A stretch of 64,000 nt of DNA from Adiantum capillus-veneris. Its lineage: Eukaryota; Streptophyta; Polypodiopsida; Polypodiales; Pteridaceae. The stretch lies in the NCBI GenBank assembly GCA_014529385.2, contig CM043959.1, positions 92,359,529-92,423,528 on the forward strand, read 5' to 3'. The notes under the pieces are model-generated. The model did no database searches. It had not been told where the DNA came from and worked only from the letters and a program-made list of their open reading frames with translations. Positions 10,791 to 22,798 of the stretch are shown here, piece after piece; position 1 is the stretch's first letter; every line of letters starts with the position of its first letter. The position numbers were made by a program, and so were the translations under genes.

Positions 10791-12574
10791 ATGGGGAAGC
10801 ACGTGAAGGTATTGATGTGATGATCTTCCAGATTTGTACCTGTTTAACATTGAAATGGTTCCGAGGTGGAGTGAAGAGGTCATCCCTCTACTCACAATCG
10901 GATCATTGTAGGTGGAAAGACAACCATCAATAATACATCGAACAAGAAATCTCCAGCTTTTAGCAGGATGACTATATAAGCATAGAAAGGATAGGAGTTT
11001 AAGACTATGTGTACAATCGGATGAATATGAATTCTACCTCAAACAAGCACATATAGAGCATACAGGGTTTCACAATGGAGAAACACAAACATACCAAACA
11101 CTAAAGAGACTAGGAGGCTACTGGCAAAACATGGAAAACAACATCCATACTTATGTAAAATCATGTGATATCTGTACAAAGCAACCTCTAGTGGAACACG
11201 CCACTCTGTTTCGAGTAGTACAAGCACCCAAATGGAGTACTCACATAACTGAGTACTTAAAAAACAAGACCTTCCCAGAGGGATGGGGTAACGCAAGAAT
11301 GAGAACTGTAGCAGAAGAAGTAAAACATTATTTGCTAATTGCAAACCAACTATATAGGCGGGGTAAGGACAAAAAACTACGGTTGTGTGCTACAAAAAGT
11401 AAATATTTCTTTATCCTAGAACAAGCACACTCGGGTCTGCTGATAAAACGCAAAGCTAGTACTTCATTCAGGCATATGGTGGCCAACCTTGTATAGGGAT
11501 GCAAGGTATATGTCAAACGATGTGATAAATGTCAACGCACAAAACCACCCCTACAGAGAGATGAAATGCCATTACGGCCAATGATGGAAGTGCGCGCTTT
11601 TGCCAAATGGGGCATTGACTTTATTGGCCCCATCATACCTCCTACATATAGGTCGCACGCACAATACATCATAATAGCAATAGATTACATGACTAAATGG
11701 GCAGAAGCAAATGCAACATAGAAAAACGATGCACGGACTATGGCTCAGTTCCTTTTCAAACATATCTTTACTAGATATGGTCTACCCATTGAAATAGTGA
11801 GTTATAGAGGAACATACTTTTTGAACAACGTCATTAAAAGCTTACTTGACGAATTCATGGTGATCCATCGCAAATCAGCACCCTATCACCCACAAGCTAA
11901 CGGACAAAGCCGAGAGCACCAATAAAATCTTATGCACGGTGCTCACCAAAATAGTCAGTGACTCAAGAAACGATTGGGATCAAAAGCTACACAGTGCATT
12001 ATGGGCTTGCAGAGTAGCTTTTAAAACTTCCATCGGGACCACTCCTTTTAACCTTGTGTTTGGGATTAATGCAATTCTACCCATGGAATTTTTAATTAAA
12101 ACACTACAAGTTGCAACACAATTAGGATTGATGGGACACAAGCTATTGAAGAGACTAGACACCCTGGAGCAATTAGATGAAACTACAGTGAGAGCGATAG
12201 CCGGGATATATGCTCAAAAAAGACAAATGAAATCTTTCCATGATCAACATGTGATTAGCAAGGAGTTCCAAAAAGGGGATTACATTTTGGTGTATATCCT
12301 CAAACAACACTCCAGAAAACTCAAAGAGCGAGGGATGGGGTCGTTTGTAATACATGATATATCACATAGTGGTGCCATCAAGCTTGCAACATTGGAAAGA
12401 GAGGAGATGCCTAATTGGATGAGTGGCTGCAGATTAAAGAAATATCTTCTTCCGTTGACACCAAAAGAACTCCAAATAATACATGCGGCAGCTCAGTGCA
12501 GAAGTCAAGCCCATGACATTCGGGAACACACACAACAAGAAGCCAAAATCAGAATATTAAAGCAGAAGGAGTAG
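10791..12574 (+). pseudogene. Gypsy integrase with duplicated H2C2 linker module
   Basis: After RNase H two successive zinc-binding (H2C2) modules occur: one around 10945-11185 (QAHIEHTGFHNG ... CDIC) and one around 11340-11540 (QAHSGLL ... CDKCQR), each preceded by a LY-x-(K/R)-KD-x2-LRLC motif. The core follows (WGIDFIGPIIPP; DYMTKWAEAN). The second catalytic Asp is replaced: IVSYRG at about 11804-11821 where VSDRG is usual. The catalytic Glu region near 11905-11920 is frameshifted, and the C-terminal part continues in the 11939-12574 frame (W-D-Q-K-L-H-S-A-L-W-A). Inactive. Confidence 0.85.
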
Positions 12575-12640
12575 GCAAACTTTTCGAGAAATAACCAACA
12601 TAACAATTGTACCAATTGCCCTCCAATAGAATCCATACAA

Positions 12641-13580
12641 ATGGAGGCTACATGGTTAGGTGGCATAGATCTACGCATTATGTTGCAACTTGGAGATCAC
12701 ACCACCACGCATGCATTAGTGGACACGGGGGCAAGAGAAAAAGTTGCCAACTACTCCACTTTCATGCAACTAACAAAGGAACCTCTAACGCAAAATACTA
12801 TGGGGTTCATTCAAAGTGGCAAACAAAGGCACAATGGACATTCTAGGACATGTCAATTTGCCAATAACTATTGATAGAACAGTTTATCCTCACCAGTTTC
12901 ATGTAGACAAGGATAAGAATCTTAACAAGGTAGTTATTCTAGGAGTGCCATGGGTGCGCACTTATCAGGCCACATCAAATTGGCGTGATAATACATTGTA
13001 GCTAAGGCAAGATGACAAATCTTTTGACACATCATTTGTACAAACAGAGTATGTATGGGAACCTCTCCAATCGGCATCTGCTCTAATCCAGCAATGTAAT
13101 CAAAAAAATTTGGGTAAAAAGTCTATTATGCAAACCAATCCAAAGACATTATGGATACCCAAACGACATGACAATGCAAGTCCACCCATGATGCATCAAC
13201 AGAAACCCACCCTTGAAAAACCATCCAAGGATTTTGTCAAGCAACCTAGGCCAATCCAATCTCAACATCGACAACAAAAAGAATTGTAGTGGGTATGGAA
13301 ACCAAAACCACTTCGCTAGTCTACACCAAAGAAATTTTAGTGGCGACAAAAACAGATCCCTCAATCACCAGACAATGCAGTGTCACAACTTTTAGAGGCC
13401 ACTGTCAAACAAAGAGCGCGTCTTCTACAATTACTTTTGTTTGGACCACGCAGCTTCAACCTAACCTCACCATCGAAAGCCACTCAACTTATTGTTTAGA
13501 ACCCATATCTTGCACAACACTTTGCTACCCCATGCATATCCTCAATTCACATCATAGAGCCACAATATACGGCTATGCAT
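12641..13580 (+). pseudogene. Retropepsin-like aspartic protease ORF downstream of integrase
   Basis: In the first frame (12641-12874) HALVDTGA carries an aspartic protease active site (D-T-G). After a frameshift near 12815 a second frame (12816-13001) gives DILGHVNLPITI and VVILGVPWVRTYQA, the flap-to-ILG-x-PW pattern of retropepsin-like domains in plant LTR elements. The rest is Q/K/P-rich with WIPK and WVWKPK motifs. In Gypsy elements protease precedes RT, so its place after integrase is unusual. It may be a separate ORF of a large element or the start of a second truncated element. Confidence 0.6.
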
Positions 13581-13787
13581 AGACACATACTTTGTACCCA
13601 TGCACTTTTTTGCATGTTCGTCTGGGACGATTCACTCTAGGAAGGGAGAAAATATAGCAAGATACTCATCATTTTGTGCATATTATCTTCTTTTCTTTTT
13701 CTTTTCCTTTAACAGTTTTTCAGAGCTTTTTAACTCTAAGCAGGCATAACCATGAGCCATATTGACACCATGTTGCAAAAAGTGTTG

Positions 13788-13811
13788 GAACATGGATCAT
13801 GATCCATGTTC
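13788..13811. repeat. Perfect 24 bp palindrome (first of four related motifs)
   Basis: The half-site GAACATGGATCA is followed directly by its reverse complement. Related imperfect copies share GATCCATGTACC at about 13903-13925, 14613-14635 and 14873-14896. Confidence 0.85.
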
Positions 13812-14612
13812 TTCAAACCCTAAAATCAAAGAGATTTGCATAGTAGTATCCCCATATGCCCATGAACAACCTCCACTAGTTGGGATTTCAAAATGCTTTC
13901 CAATATGGATTGCGATCCATGTACCTTGATGACAAAATCAGGGCAGGAGTTGTTCACTAGTTACCTACAGGATGCAAAATTATAACTGACCATGCAAAAA
14001 TACTCACAAAAAGGGTTTTTAAATCATCAAACCCTGATGGTTTGTTATCTTCAATCTACAAATGGTCATTTGACAATAATCAAAGGAAAAAAGGTTAGTT
14101 TCCAACAAAAACATTATGGAGTAGGGTTAGGAGAAGGATATGAAGCTACCCTATTATCCAGAGCAACAATTGAGACATCTTGGGGCTTTATTCCAAATCC
14201 AACTAAAACAAAAGGGAGTCCGAAAGAGGGTGAAACACAAGGATCAAGGAGATGTAACATTAAAGGGCTAATTATGGTCAAAGCAAAACAAATGAGTACA
14301 TGCAAAGTTGTGCAGATTGCCTGGAACAATTTCCCCCTTCAGATGGATCCAAAAACTGATGAAAGTTGGTGGGGAGATAGGCAAAGCCGTGGGTTTTAGA
14401 CACAAATCATTGAGAATCAAGGCAGTATCAAAAGGAAGTGCCAAAAAGTGGTTCCAAAAAACCAATATGGTCAAGACAGGAAAAACATGGCCATAAACTG
14501 GGAAATTGAGTAAACACAAGAAAAACATATCCAAATTTGAAAATATTTCACCAGTGTGCTAGGAAGACCTATAGGAAAATGTGTGCAAAAGTCTGTACCA
14601 AAATCCCTCCCA

Positions 14613-14632
14613 ACATGGATCGTGATCCATGT
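14613..14632. repeat. Second palindromic copy, 20 bp
   Basis: ACATGGATCGTGATCCATGT is palindromic apart from its central bases and is followed by ACCTTTTTGCC, the same 3' flank as the copy near 14873. Confidence 0.8.
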
Positions 14633-15103
14633 ACCTTTTTGCCCAACCAAATAAAAATTCTTATCATCTAGCTCAGAGTATCAAACAAAGCCTAGCCATG
14701 AAGTTTCAAGTCATTTGGATTCCAAAAGCCACATCAAAATGCCAAATTTCTTTAGGCCTAAGGATGATTTCCAAAAATTGACCTAACTGCCAAACCAATT
14801 ATCCAAATCCCAAAAAATTTAGACCAAGGCACCATCTTGATGAGCCCTACCAACTAGTATAATCAAGTCTTCAATATGTATAATGATCCATGTACCTTTC
14901 TGCCAGAATTCATATGTTACCTTATGCCCTTGTACCTATAGTAATCTTAGATGCACTGGTGAAATTTGGTCAAATTTGGGGTAGTTTTGACAAAGTTATG
15001 CTCTTTTTTCATTTTATGGTCAAAGTTTGCATTTTCTTCAACTTTTCGACAGTTTTGATCAATTGTTGCTAAAGCATGTTTTCAATCTGAAACTGACCTT
15101 AGG

Positions 15104-15900
15104 ATGCCTCGAAGAAAAGCACAAAGGGATTGGGGAGCAGCTCCATATGAGATCACAGATATATCCTCAAATGAGAAGGCCCATATACAGAACCGATGCT
15201 CAAAGCAATACCTGCCAATATATTCATAGGAATATTTCAAGCAGCAAACGGAGAGATAGTAAAGACCACCATTTTTCCAAGGAAATTGTGGGCACTACAC
15301 CAGAAGTCTGAAGTGCAATCTGGGGCCAAGTGTCTACAATTGGATAACTTTCTATGAGTACTGCCATGGGGAACAGATTTCAGAAGAGCTCATGAACTCA
15401 TAAGCTCAATTCAGTACAATGGGGAAGCCACACTTACGGACAAAGATGAAGCGACATTCAAAGTTGAAATCACTACAGAAATAATCCATGAAGCTCTCCA
15501 TCTACAGCAGGGAACACACAATCTCTTGCAAAAAACAAAAGCAATAGATAATGACAAATACTTTCTAAATTAAAGAGGACACAAATTGACATATCAAGAT
15601 CTGATCTACTCGGAGACAGAATCGCCGTTGCGCCTCATATCGCAACACTTTAAAGTACAAAAGCCACCGAGATACACTGAACCACTGCTGCACATGACAG
15701 TAGTAATGGCAATGGGGTTAATAGAAAGAAGAGTGGTTAGCTGTGACTTTGGCAACTACCTCCTCGACAACATAGTGGAAACAAATCTTAAGGGTAGCCA
15801 AAAGAGTAAGACCTACATGAACGTTGGACCAGTGCTGACACGAATCGCCTACCAAGCACTGGGAATGATTCATGATCTACCCTGGGAGAAGCACAGCTAG
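15104..15900 (+). pseudogene. Degenerate ORF of a plant retroelement, function unknown
   Basis: The reading starts at MPRRKAQRDWGAAPYEITDI and, after frameshifts and one stop, continues as RRAHELISSIQYNGEATLTD to the 15586-15900 frame (RYTEPLLHMTVVMAMGLIER; CDFGNYLLDNIVE). The layout, a helical N-terminal domain ending in a GPVLTRIAYQALG-like segment, resembles the accessory domain seen in some large plant Gypsy elements and annotated as a plant transposon protein, but I cannot confirm that. It is followed by a charged tail. Confidence 0.4.
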
Positions 15901-15902
15901 AT

Positions 15903-17048
15903 TTGATCCACAAATCCAAAAGAGCAATAAAGCCGGTAGCAGGACCATCCACAAGGCCAAAACCAAAGGTCAAACAAACAAGGCAGAGCTCAACAAGAAC
16001 TGACGGTGAGAAGATGGAGTCGAATGCACCGAACAACGAGAAAGCAAGGTCAAAAGAAAGAGATACTTCTTTTGAATACCATCTTCAAATGAGGAACATG
16101 GGAGTGAGTTTTCGATCAGATACACAAGACTGAAGAAGAGAACAACCCGGACGATAGAGACTATCCTAGTAACCCAAGCCAAAAGAACAATGGAAGAAGC
16201 GCAGGTTCAAAGAGAGAAAATCCACAAACAGAAACACGAGGAAGAAAGAAAAAAGGGAATAGAAGCGGATGACAAAAAAGAAAAAGAAGAAGAACTTAAG
16301 ATGTACCTTTACTGCGTAGACAATCAGCAGCCCTAAAACGGATCAAGCAACGTAATAGACAGGAAGCGAAGGAGAATCTGAACATTTCCAACAAAATGCA
16401 GCAAGGGATTCAGAATGAGATCAAACAAAAGATGGAGCAAAGAGAAAGAAAGAATACAAAGCGGCCACGCGTTGATGATCTCGAATCATATGATGAATCT
16501 ACCAAGACCAAGGAAAAAGATGAAAGCCAAGTAGAGAAGGGTGAACAGGGCACACAAGACCAGCAAGAATACGATTTCAAATCACCAAAAGACAAAGAGT
16601 TACCTTCAGAGGGTGGAACAAAAAAAAGACAAGAATCTATAAATCTTCCAAAATAAGTGGCGGATAAAGTGTTGTCACAAAAGAAGACAAATCAAGGAAA
16701 AGAGACAGCACCGCCAAAAATTACTATAGCTCCAGCTGCTTTTGAAGTATTAAAAACAAAGGAAAGAATGACGGATGAAGCTTGAACCTCGGATCAGGGC
16801 CAAACAAGTTAGAAAAAACCAAGATCGCCTCGTTCACAAGCGGTCACAAAGGAGGGAATTGAAATGATCAGGTCGTTTGATGTTGATGCACATTTAGACC
16901 CGGTCGAGTTGCAGTTCACATGCCAAAGAGCTCTCTACAAGTTGCACAAAGTAGAGCTGGAGGACACCAAGAAAGAGGCAATGAAAGTAGCTAAAAACAC
17001 ATTGTAGCTACAAATTAAAATAGAGGAGTTGCAAAAAGTCCAGTTGCA
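15903..17048 (+). pseudogene. Lys/Glu-rich coiled-coil-like tail
   Basis: Successive frames are extremely charged: KERDTSFEYHL, then KMEQRERKNTKRPRVDDLES in 16396-16656, and LEDTKKEAMKVAKNTL near 16960-17005. The heptad-like spacing suggests coiled coil. Stops separate the parts (after 16656, near 17007). The coding-like sequence is cut by the satellite array that begins at 17049. Confidence 0.45.
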
Positions 17049-20000
17049 ACTGGGTCCTTGGTGAGCGCAGAGCCAAAAAATTGGCGATTATGCCACCTTG
17101 GACCGATGAGATGGGAGTGGATGTCCATAAAACTTTGCAGGGGTTGAAAAAGCACACTAATCCCCACCCCTACAAATTTTCATGGACATGGAAATCTTTC
17201 TCAATTGTTTGCAGTCGCACAATCACCAATTTTTTGCCCATTCGGCCCTTTGGATAGAACAAAGCCAAAAAATTGATGTTCGGGACCGAAGAGACGGGTG
17301 CGAATGGCCATGAATCTTTGCGAGGAAAGGGGAAGCAAATTAATCCCCACAATTGAAATGTTTCATGGACATGGAAATCTGTATCGATAGTCCACGGCGG
17401 CACAATCGCAAATTTTTGGGCTTTGGGCTCGCCGAGGGCCCAATGGCCAAAAAATGATGATTTTTCCACCTTGGACTGATGAGACGGAGTGGATGGCCAT
17501 GAACATTTGCAGAGGTGGAGTCAAGACACTAACCCCCACCCAATCAAAGTTTCAAGGCGATTGCAATCTGTCTTGACGGTCCAGAGTGCCACAATCACTA
17601 GTTTTTTTCCCATTAGCCCTATGGCAAGCTCAAAGCCAAAAAAATTGGCAATCGTACCACGCTAGACCGAGGAGACGGGAGCGGATGGCCATAAAATTTT
17701 GTAGCTGTGGGAGAAACACACTAATCTCCATTCTTGCAAAGTTTCATTGGTATCGCAATCCGTCTCAATGGTCCACGACGGCACAATAGCCAATTTTTGG
17801 GCTTTGGGCTCGTTGAGGACCCAATGGCAAACCAAATGGCAATTGTGCCACCTTGGACTAACAAGACGGGAGCAGATGGCATCAAAACTTTGCAGTACTG
17901 GAAAAGCATACTAATCCCCACCCATGCAAAGTTTCATGGGCATCGCAATCCGTCTTGATGGTCCACGGTGGCACAATAGCCAATTTTTTTTCCATTGGGC
18001 CTTTGGCGAGCTCAAAGCCAAAAAAAATTGGTGATTGTGCCACCCTAGACCGAGGAGACACAAGTGGATGGCCATGAGACTTTACAAGGGTGGAGGAAGC
18101 ACACTAATCTCCATATCTACAAAGTTTCATGGGCATCGCAATCCATCTCGACGATCCATGGAAGGACAATTGCCAATTTTTTGCCCATTGGGCCCTCCGC
18201 AAGCACAAAGCCATAAAATTGGCGATTGTACCACCTTGGACCGAGCAGATGGGAGTGGATGTTCATGAAAATTTGTAGGTGTAAGAAAAGAACACTTATC
18301 CCCACCTGTGTAAAGTTCATGGCATGGTAATCTCTCTAGACTTTCCACGGTGGAAAAATTGCCACTTTTTTGCACATTACGCCCTTGGCTAGTGGAAATC
18401 CAAAAAAATGATGATTGAGCCACCTTGGGCTGACGAGATGGGAGCATATGGCAATGAAACATTGTAGGGGTGGGAAAAGCACACTAATCACTACACTTAC
18501 AAAGTTTCATGGCATTGTAGTCTTTCTTGACGGTCCACAGCGCCACAATCATCAATGTTTTGCTCATTGCACCTTTGGCGAACCAAAAGCCAAGAAAATT
18601 GGTGATTGTGCCACCCTAGACCAACAAGATGGGAGCAAATGGCCATGAAACTTTGCATGAGTGTGAGAAGCACATGATTAGTCCTCTCCCTTGTAAAGTC
18701 TCATGGACATCACAATCCATGTTGATTGTCCACAAAGACACAATTGCCAAGCTTTCTCCCATTAGGAGCGCATAGCCAAAACATTGGCGATTGTGCCACC
18801 TTGGACCGATGAGACGGGAGTGTATGTCCATGAAACTTTGTAGAGGTTGGGGAAGCACACTAATCTCCACCCCTGCAAATTTTTATGGGCATGGAAATCT
18901 TTCACAATCGTCCACAGTGGCACAATCTCCAAGTTTTTGCTCATTGGGCCTTTGGCTAGCGCAAAACCAAAAAATTGATGATTGTGCCACACTCTACCGA
19001 TGCGACGAGAGTGGATGGCTATGAAAATTTGGAAGAAAACAAATACCCATGCTTGCAATGTTTTATGGGAATCACAATAGGCACAATCACCAATTTTTGG
19101 GCTTTGGGCTCGCCATGGACCCAATGGCCAAAAAACTGGAGATTGTGCCACCTTGAACCAATGAGAGGGGAGCAGATGGCCTCAAAAATTTGCAAGACTT
19201 GGGAAAGCACACTAATCCCCACCTATGCAAAGTTTCATGGGCATTGCAATCCCTCTTGACGGTCCACGGTAGCACAAGCGCTAATTTTTTGCCCATTGGG
19301 CCTTAGGCAAGCTCAAAGGCTCTATAGTCCATAGCGGCACAATCGCCAATTGGGCCCTTGGTGAGTGCAAAGCCAAAAAATTGACAATTGTGTCACCTTG
19401 GACTGATGAGTCAAGAGAAGATGGCCATGAATCTTTGTGGGGGTGGGGAAAGAACACTAAAATCGGACCCTGCAATGTTTCATGGGCATTGTCAACCATC
19501 TTGACGGTCCAGGGCTACACAATCACCTTTTTTTTTGCCCATTGGTCGCTTAGTGAGCCCAAAACCAAAAGATTGGCGATTGTGCCACCCTGGACCAATG
19601 GGGGTGGATGAAGTAAACTAATCTTGGCCCTTGAAAAGTTTCATGGGTATCTCAATCCGTCTCGACAAGCTACGGTGGCACAATCAACAAATATTTTTTC
19701 CATTGAGCCCAAAGCCACAAAATTGGTGATTGTGCCACCTTGGACCAACGAGATGATAGTGGATAGCCATGAAACATTGGAGGGATGGGGGAAGCACATT
19801 AATTCACACTGATGCAAAGTTTCATGGGCATCGCAATCCGTCTCGACGATCCACAGTAGCATAATCATCGCCAATTTCTTACCCATCTAGCCCTTTGAGA
19901 GTGCAAAGCCAAAAAATTGGCAATTGTGCCAACTTGGACAGATGAGACGAGAGCAGATGGCCATGAAAAATTGTGGGATGTGGAAGGCACACTAATAGAC

Positions 20001-20317
20001 ACCCCTGCAAAGATTCATGGGCATTGAAATCTGTCTCGATGGTCCACGAAGGCACAATCGCCAATGTTTTGCCTAGTGGGCCCTTGGCGAGCCCAAAGCC
20101 AAAAATTTGGTGATTGTGTCACCTTCAACCAACAAGACATAAGTGGATGGCCATGAAACTTTGGAGGGGTGGGGGAAGTACACTAATCCATGCCCCTACA
20201 AAGTCTCATGGACATTGCAATCCGTCTTGACTCTCCACAGTGGCACAATCGCAAAGTTTTTGCCCATTGGATCCTTGGTGAGTGCAGAACCAAAAAATAG
20301 GCAATTGTTCCACCTTG
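17049..20317. repeat. Satellite array, ~190 bp palindromic monomer (part A)
   Basis: The block CCACCTTGGACCGATGAG recurs near 17092, 17281, 17468, 17657, 17848, 18040, 18229, 18419, 18611, 18797, 18986, 19149, 19395, 19585, 19736, 19928 and 20120, giving a period close to 190 bp with two or three length variants. Each monomer is an inverted repeat of two ~95 bp halves: CCATGAAACTTTGCAGGGG faces CCCCTGCAAAGTTTCATGG across an AAGCACACTAAT loop, and GGCACAATCGCCAATTTTTTG faces its complement. Both strands therefore give similar short translations, none of them genes. The array resumes at 24560 after a Copia insertion. Confidence 0.9.
20313..20317. repeat. Target-site duplication CCTTG (left)
   Basis: CCTTG precedes the Copia LTR and is repeated at 24560-24564 just after the other LTR. 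The two flanks rejoin as an uninterrupted satellite monomer. Confidence 0.9.
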
Positions 20318-20364
20318 TGTTAGGAATTATGACATAGCTAAGTAGATAATTGAGTAGCCTACTT

Positions 20365-20368
<4 letters not shown>

Positions 20369-20412
<44 letters not shown>
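20369..20412. repeat. (GA)22 microsatellite inside the 3' LTR
   Basis: The partner LTR has only a short GGAGAGAGATAG at the same place (about 23859-23870), so the run expanded in this LTR, or shrank in the other, after the two LTRs were made identical at insertion. Confidence 0.9.
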
Positions 20413-20415
<3 letters not shown>

Positions 20416-20657
20416 TCTACACATGAGAGATTATAGACTAGAGAGAGAGAGAGCACGATATACGTGGTTCACCCAATGTGGGCTACGTCCACGGGAAAGA
20501 AGCCACTCAATGGCTTTAGTACTTCAAAAGAAGAAGTAGATTATAAAGGGATTATACCCTTTTGTAGCTCCCGTGTTGCTTCACTCTCACCACCTCACAT
20601 ACACTTCAGAATGCACCACAATGCTTTGCAATCAGTTTTTGTGTGTAGAAGAGGCCT

Positions 20658-20670
20658 CCTTTTATAGGCC
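20658..20670 (-). promoter_or_regulatory. TATA box in Copia LTR
   Basis: The minus strand reads GGCCTATAAAAGG. The same site in the 5' LTR, which drives transcription, reads GGCCTGTAAAAGG (about 24127-24139), so the functional copy has lost the T-A-T-A core. Confidence 0.6.
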
Positions 20671-21158
20671 AAAAGGGCTGCCCTCATTCATAAGAGGCAA
20701 CCATGTGTAGCCTCACTTGTGTTGACAAGTCCGACTTGGACTCTCCAATGCGCCCATATGTGGCCACCCTTGAGAAGACCAGTCAATCTTGAAATTGGCC
20801 ACCACTGGCCATTGAATTCGACCACCGCCCACTAGCCATTGACTTCTGACCACCGCCCACCAGCCAACCGATCGGCTGTTTTTTACCACGTTGGGACCGC
20901 CGTCCAGCCATAATATTCCAACCAAAAGGAATACTCTAGCAAGCTCGAGACTGGCCGTGGAAATTTTGGTTTTCGGTGAGTGATTTTTCTTCACGCACGA
21001 TGGCTTCTCTTTTTGAAGTACTAAAGCCATTGAGGCTTTAGTACTTCATTTTTTTTAAAACCGCATATTTGTAGGCTTCTCCTCATAACGAGGGCCTACA
21101 AATATGCAGTTTTTTCAAAAGAAAAATACAAGGTGTAAATCAAGCTCCATACTTAACA

Positions 21159-21171
21159 ATCTCCCACTTGG
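21159..21171 (-). other. Polypurine tract of Copia element
   Basis: The minus strand reads CCAAGTGGGAGAT and directly abuts the 3' LTR. Confidence 0.85.
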
Positions 21172-21253
21172 AGACTGATCTCCACACAAAACCTGTGACT
21201 GCTTTCCATCTTGGTTTCTTATCCTTGAATGCCGATTGAAAATGAGCAAAAGC

Positions 21254-21660
21254 TCAACTTTTTCTTGTTGACCACCTTTCCAAAAGTGTGCGTATAAAGT
21301 GGTATCTCACGTCAATGTGCTTTGTCCTGAGCTCTTTTGCAAGATGGATAGCACTCTGGCTATCACTGTACAAGACACAATTTTCTTGTTTGTATCCATG
21401 CTCTTCTAAGAATCTGTGAAGCCACATAATTTCTTTGCTTGCCTCTGTCATTGCTACATACTCTTCTTCTGTGGTAGAAAGTGAGACCACTTTCTGCAGC
21501 TTTGAAGCCCAGCTTACTGTTGTGCCTCCAATTGTCAATACATAGCCAGTAGTGCTCCTTCTAGTATCTTTGTCACCTTCCATATCTACATCTGCATACC
21601 CTTGAAAAAATATCAGTTTCTCCAAAATACAAAGTGTTTTTTGTTGTCCCTTTTAGATAC
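21254..21660 (-). pseudogene. Copia RNase H
   Basis: The translation contains [40 protein letters not shown] and [14 protein letters not shown], then [10 protein letters not shown], which are the standard Copia RNase H blocks in order. It is interrupted upstream near 21625-21700 by a frameshift. The [16 protein letters not shown] segment is intact. This is the C-terminal domain of the polyprotein and sits just before the polypurine tract. Confidence 0.92.
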
Positions 21661-22798
21661 CTAGATATCCACTTCACATCTTGCTAGTGCTCTTTACCTG
21701 GGTTGTCCATGAACCACTTACAACTCCCATTGCATGTGCAATGTCTAGCCTTGACCATACCATAGCATAAATAAGAGATCCTACAGCTACAACATATGGA
21801 ACTTTAGACATATAGGCTATCTCCTCTTATGTCTTTGGACACATATCCTTGGTTAGTTTAAATTGACCAACCACCCAAAGGTGTAGAAATAGATTTTGCA
21901 TCTTGCATTACAAACATTTCTATGTAATCCTCTTGAGATAGATTTAGTTTCTTCTTTGTCATGTCCCTTGATATCTTCATATCAAGTATCCTCTTTGTAG
22001 CACCTAAATCTTTCATTGAAAAAGATTTAGACAGCTCCTCTTTTAGGTCTTTGATGTCCTCCATGTTAGCACTTGCAATCAGCATGTCATAAACATACAA
22101 CATTAGGATGATGAACTTCCAATCTCCCAAATTCTTTGTGTAAATGCAGTGATCTAAGTTGCATCTTCTGAATCCGTGATCCAACATTCATCGATCAAAC
22201 TTCAAGTAACACTGTCTTGATGCTTTCTTTAAGCCATACAAGATCTTCTTTAATCTGCAAACCATTTTCTCTTTACATTTTACTTCATATCCCTTTGGTT
22301 GAATCATGTAAATTTCCTCCTCTAAGTCACTATGAGGGAATGCCGTATTTACATCCATTTACTCAAGATTTAAATCATGAGCAGCCACAAGGCTTTGGAC
22401 AAGCCTTTTTGAGTTCATTTTTATAACAAGAGAAAATATTACATTGAAGTCAATACCTTTCTTTTGATAAAACCCTTTTACCACAAGTCTAGACTTGTAC
22501 CTTTTCTTCCCATCTTCTTCTTCCTTCAGCTTATACACCCATTTGTTCTGCTATGCCTGCTTACCTTTAGGCAACTCAACCAACTCCCATGTTTGGTTGC
22601 GATGTAGTAAGTCCATCTCCACTTGGAGGCTCTTCATCTATTCTTCTTTGGATTCCTGATGCATAGCTTCTTCGTATGATTCCGGCTCTCCAGAATCCAA
22701 GATCAAGAGATGGAGGAAGGAACAAACCTTTCTAGAGGTCTACTTGCTCTTGTGGATCTTCAGAGAATAGGTTTTTCATTTTTTCATTACATATAGTA
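21661..22798 (-). pseudogene. Copia reverse transcriptase, broken
   Basis: Minus-strand pieces give NQTWELVELPKGKQA and NKWVYKLKEEEDGKKRYKSR (about 22490-22620), MDVNTAFPHSDLEEEIYM (about 22290-22360), and the 21858-22187 frame with LDHCIYTKNLGDWKF and YVYDMLIA. The last should be YVDDMLIA, so one catalytic aspartate is replaced by tyrosine. Several stops and frameshifts separate the blocks. RT would copy the element RNA into cDNA. Confidence 0.9.

Larger units (their letters stand above)
13581..15103. other. Non-coding leader-like stretch with recurring palindromes
   Basis: No believable gene; frames such as 13992-14399 lack recognisable domains. A purine-rich tract AGGAAGGGAGAAAA lies at about 13639-13652. 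A motif around GGATC..GATCCATGTACCTT recurs four times (about 13788, 13903, 14613 and 14873). Confidence 0.5.
20318..21158 (-). repeat. 3' LTR of Copia element (841 bp)
   Basis: On the minus strand it begins TGTTAAGTATGGAGCTTG and ends TAATTCCTAACA. It is about 100 bp longer than its partner, partly through a (GA)n expansion at 20369-20412. A minus-strand TATA box (GGCCTATAAAAGG) lies at about 20658-20670. Confidence 0.95.

Noticed and set aside
17049-20317. CRISPR-like array
   Set aside because: The repeats are ~190 bp contiguous monomers without unique spacers, in a plant-type context.
17170-20456. Many short ORFs on both strands with similar text (IVPPWT, NETL, CHLG)
   Set aside because: They are translations of the palindromic satellite and appear on both strands equally.
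20196-20456. Ser-Leu repeat protein on the minus strand
   Set aside because: Product of the (GA)n run and satellite, not a gene.
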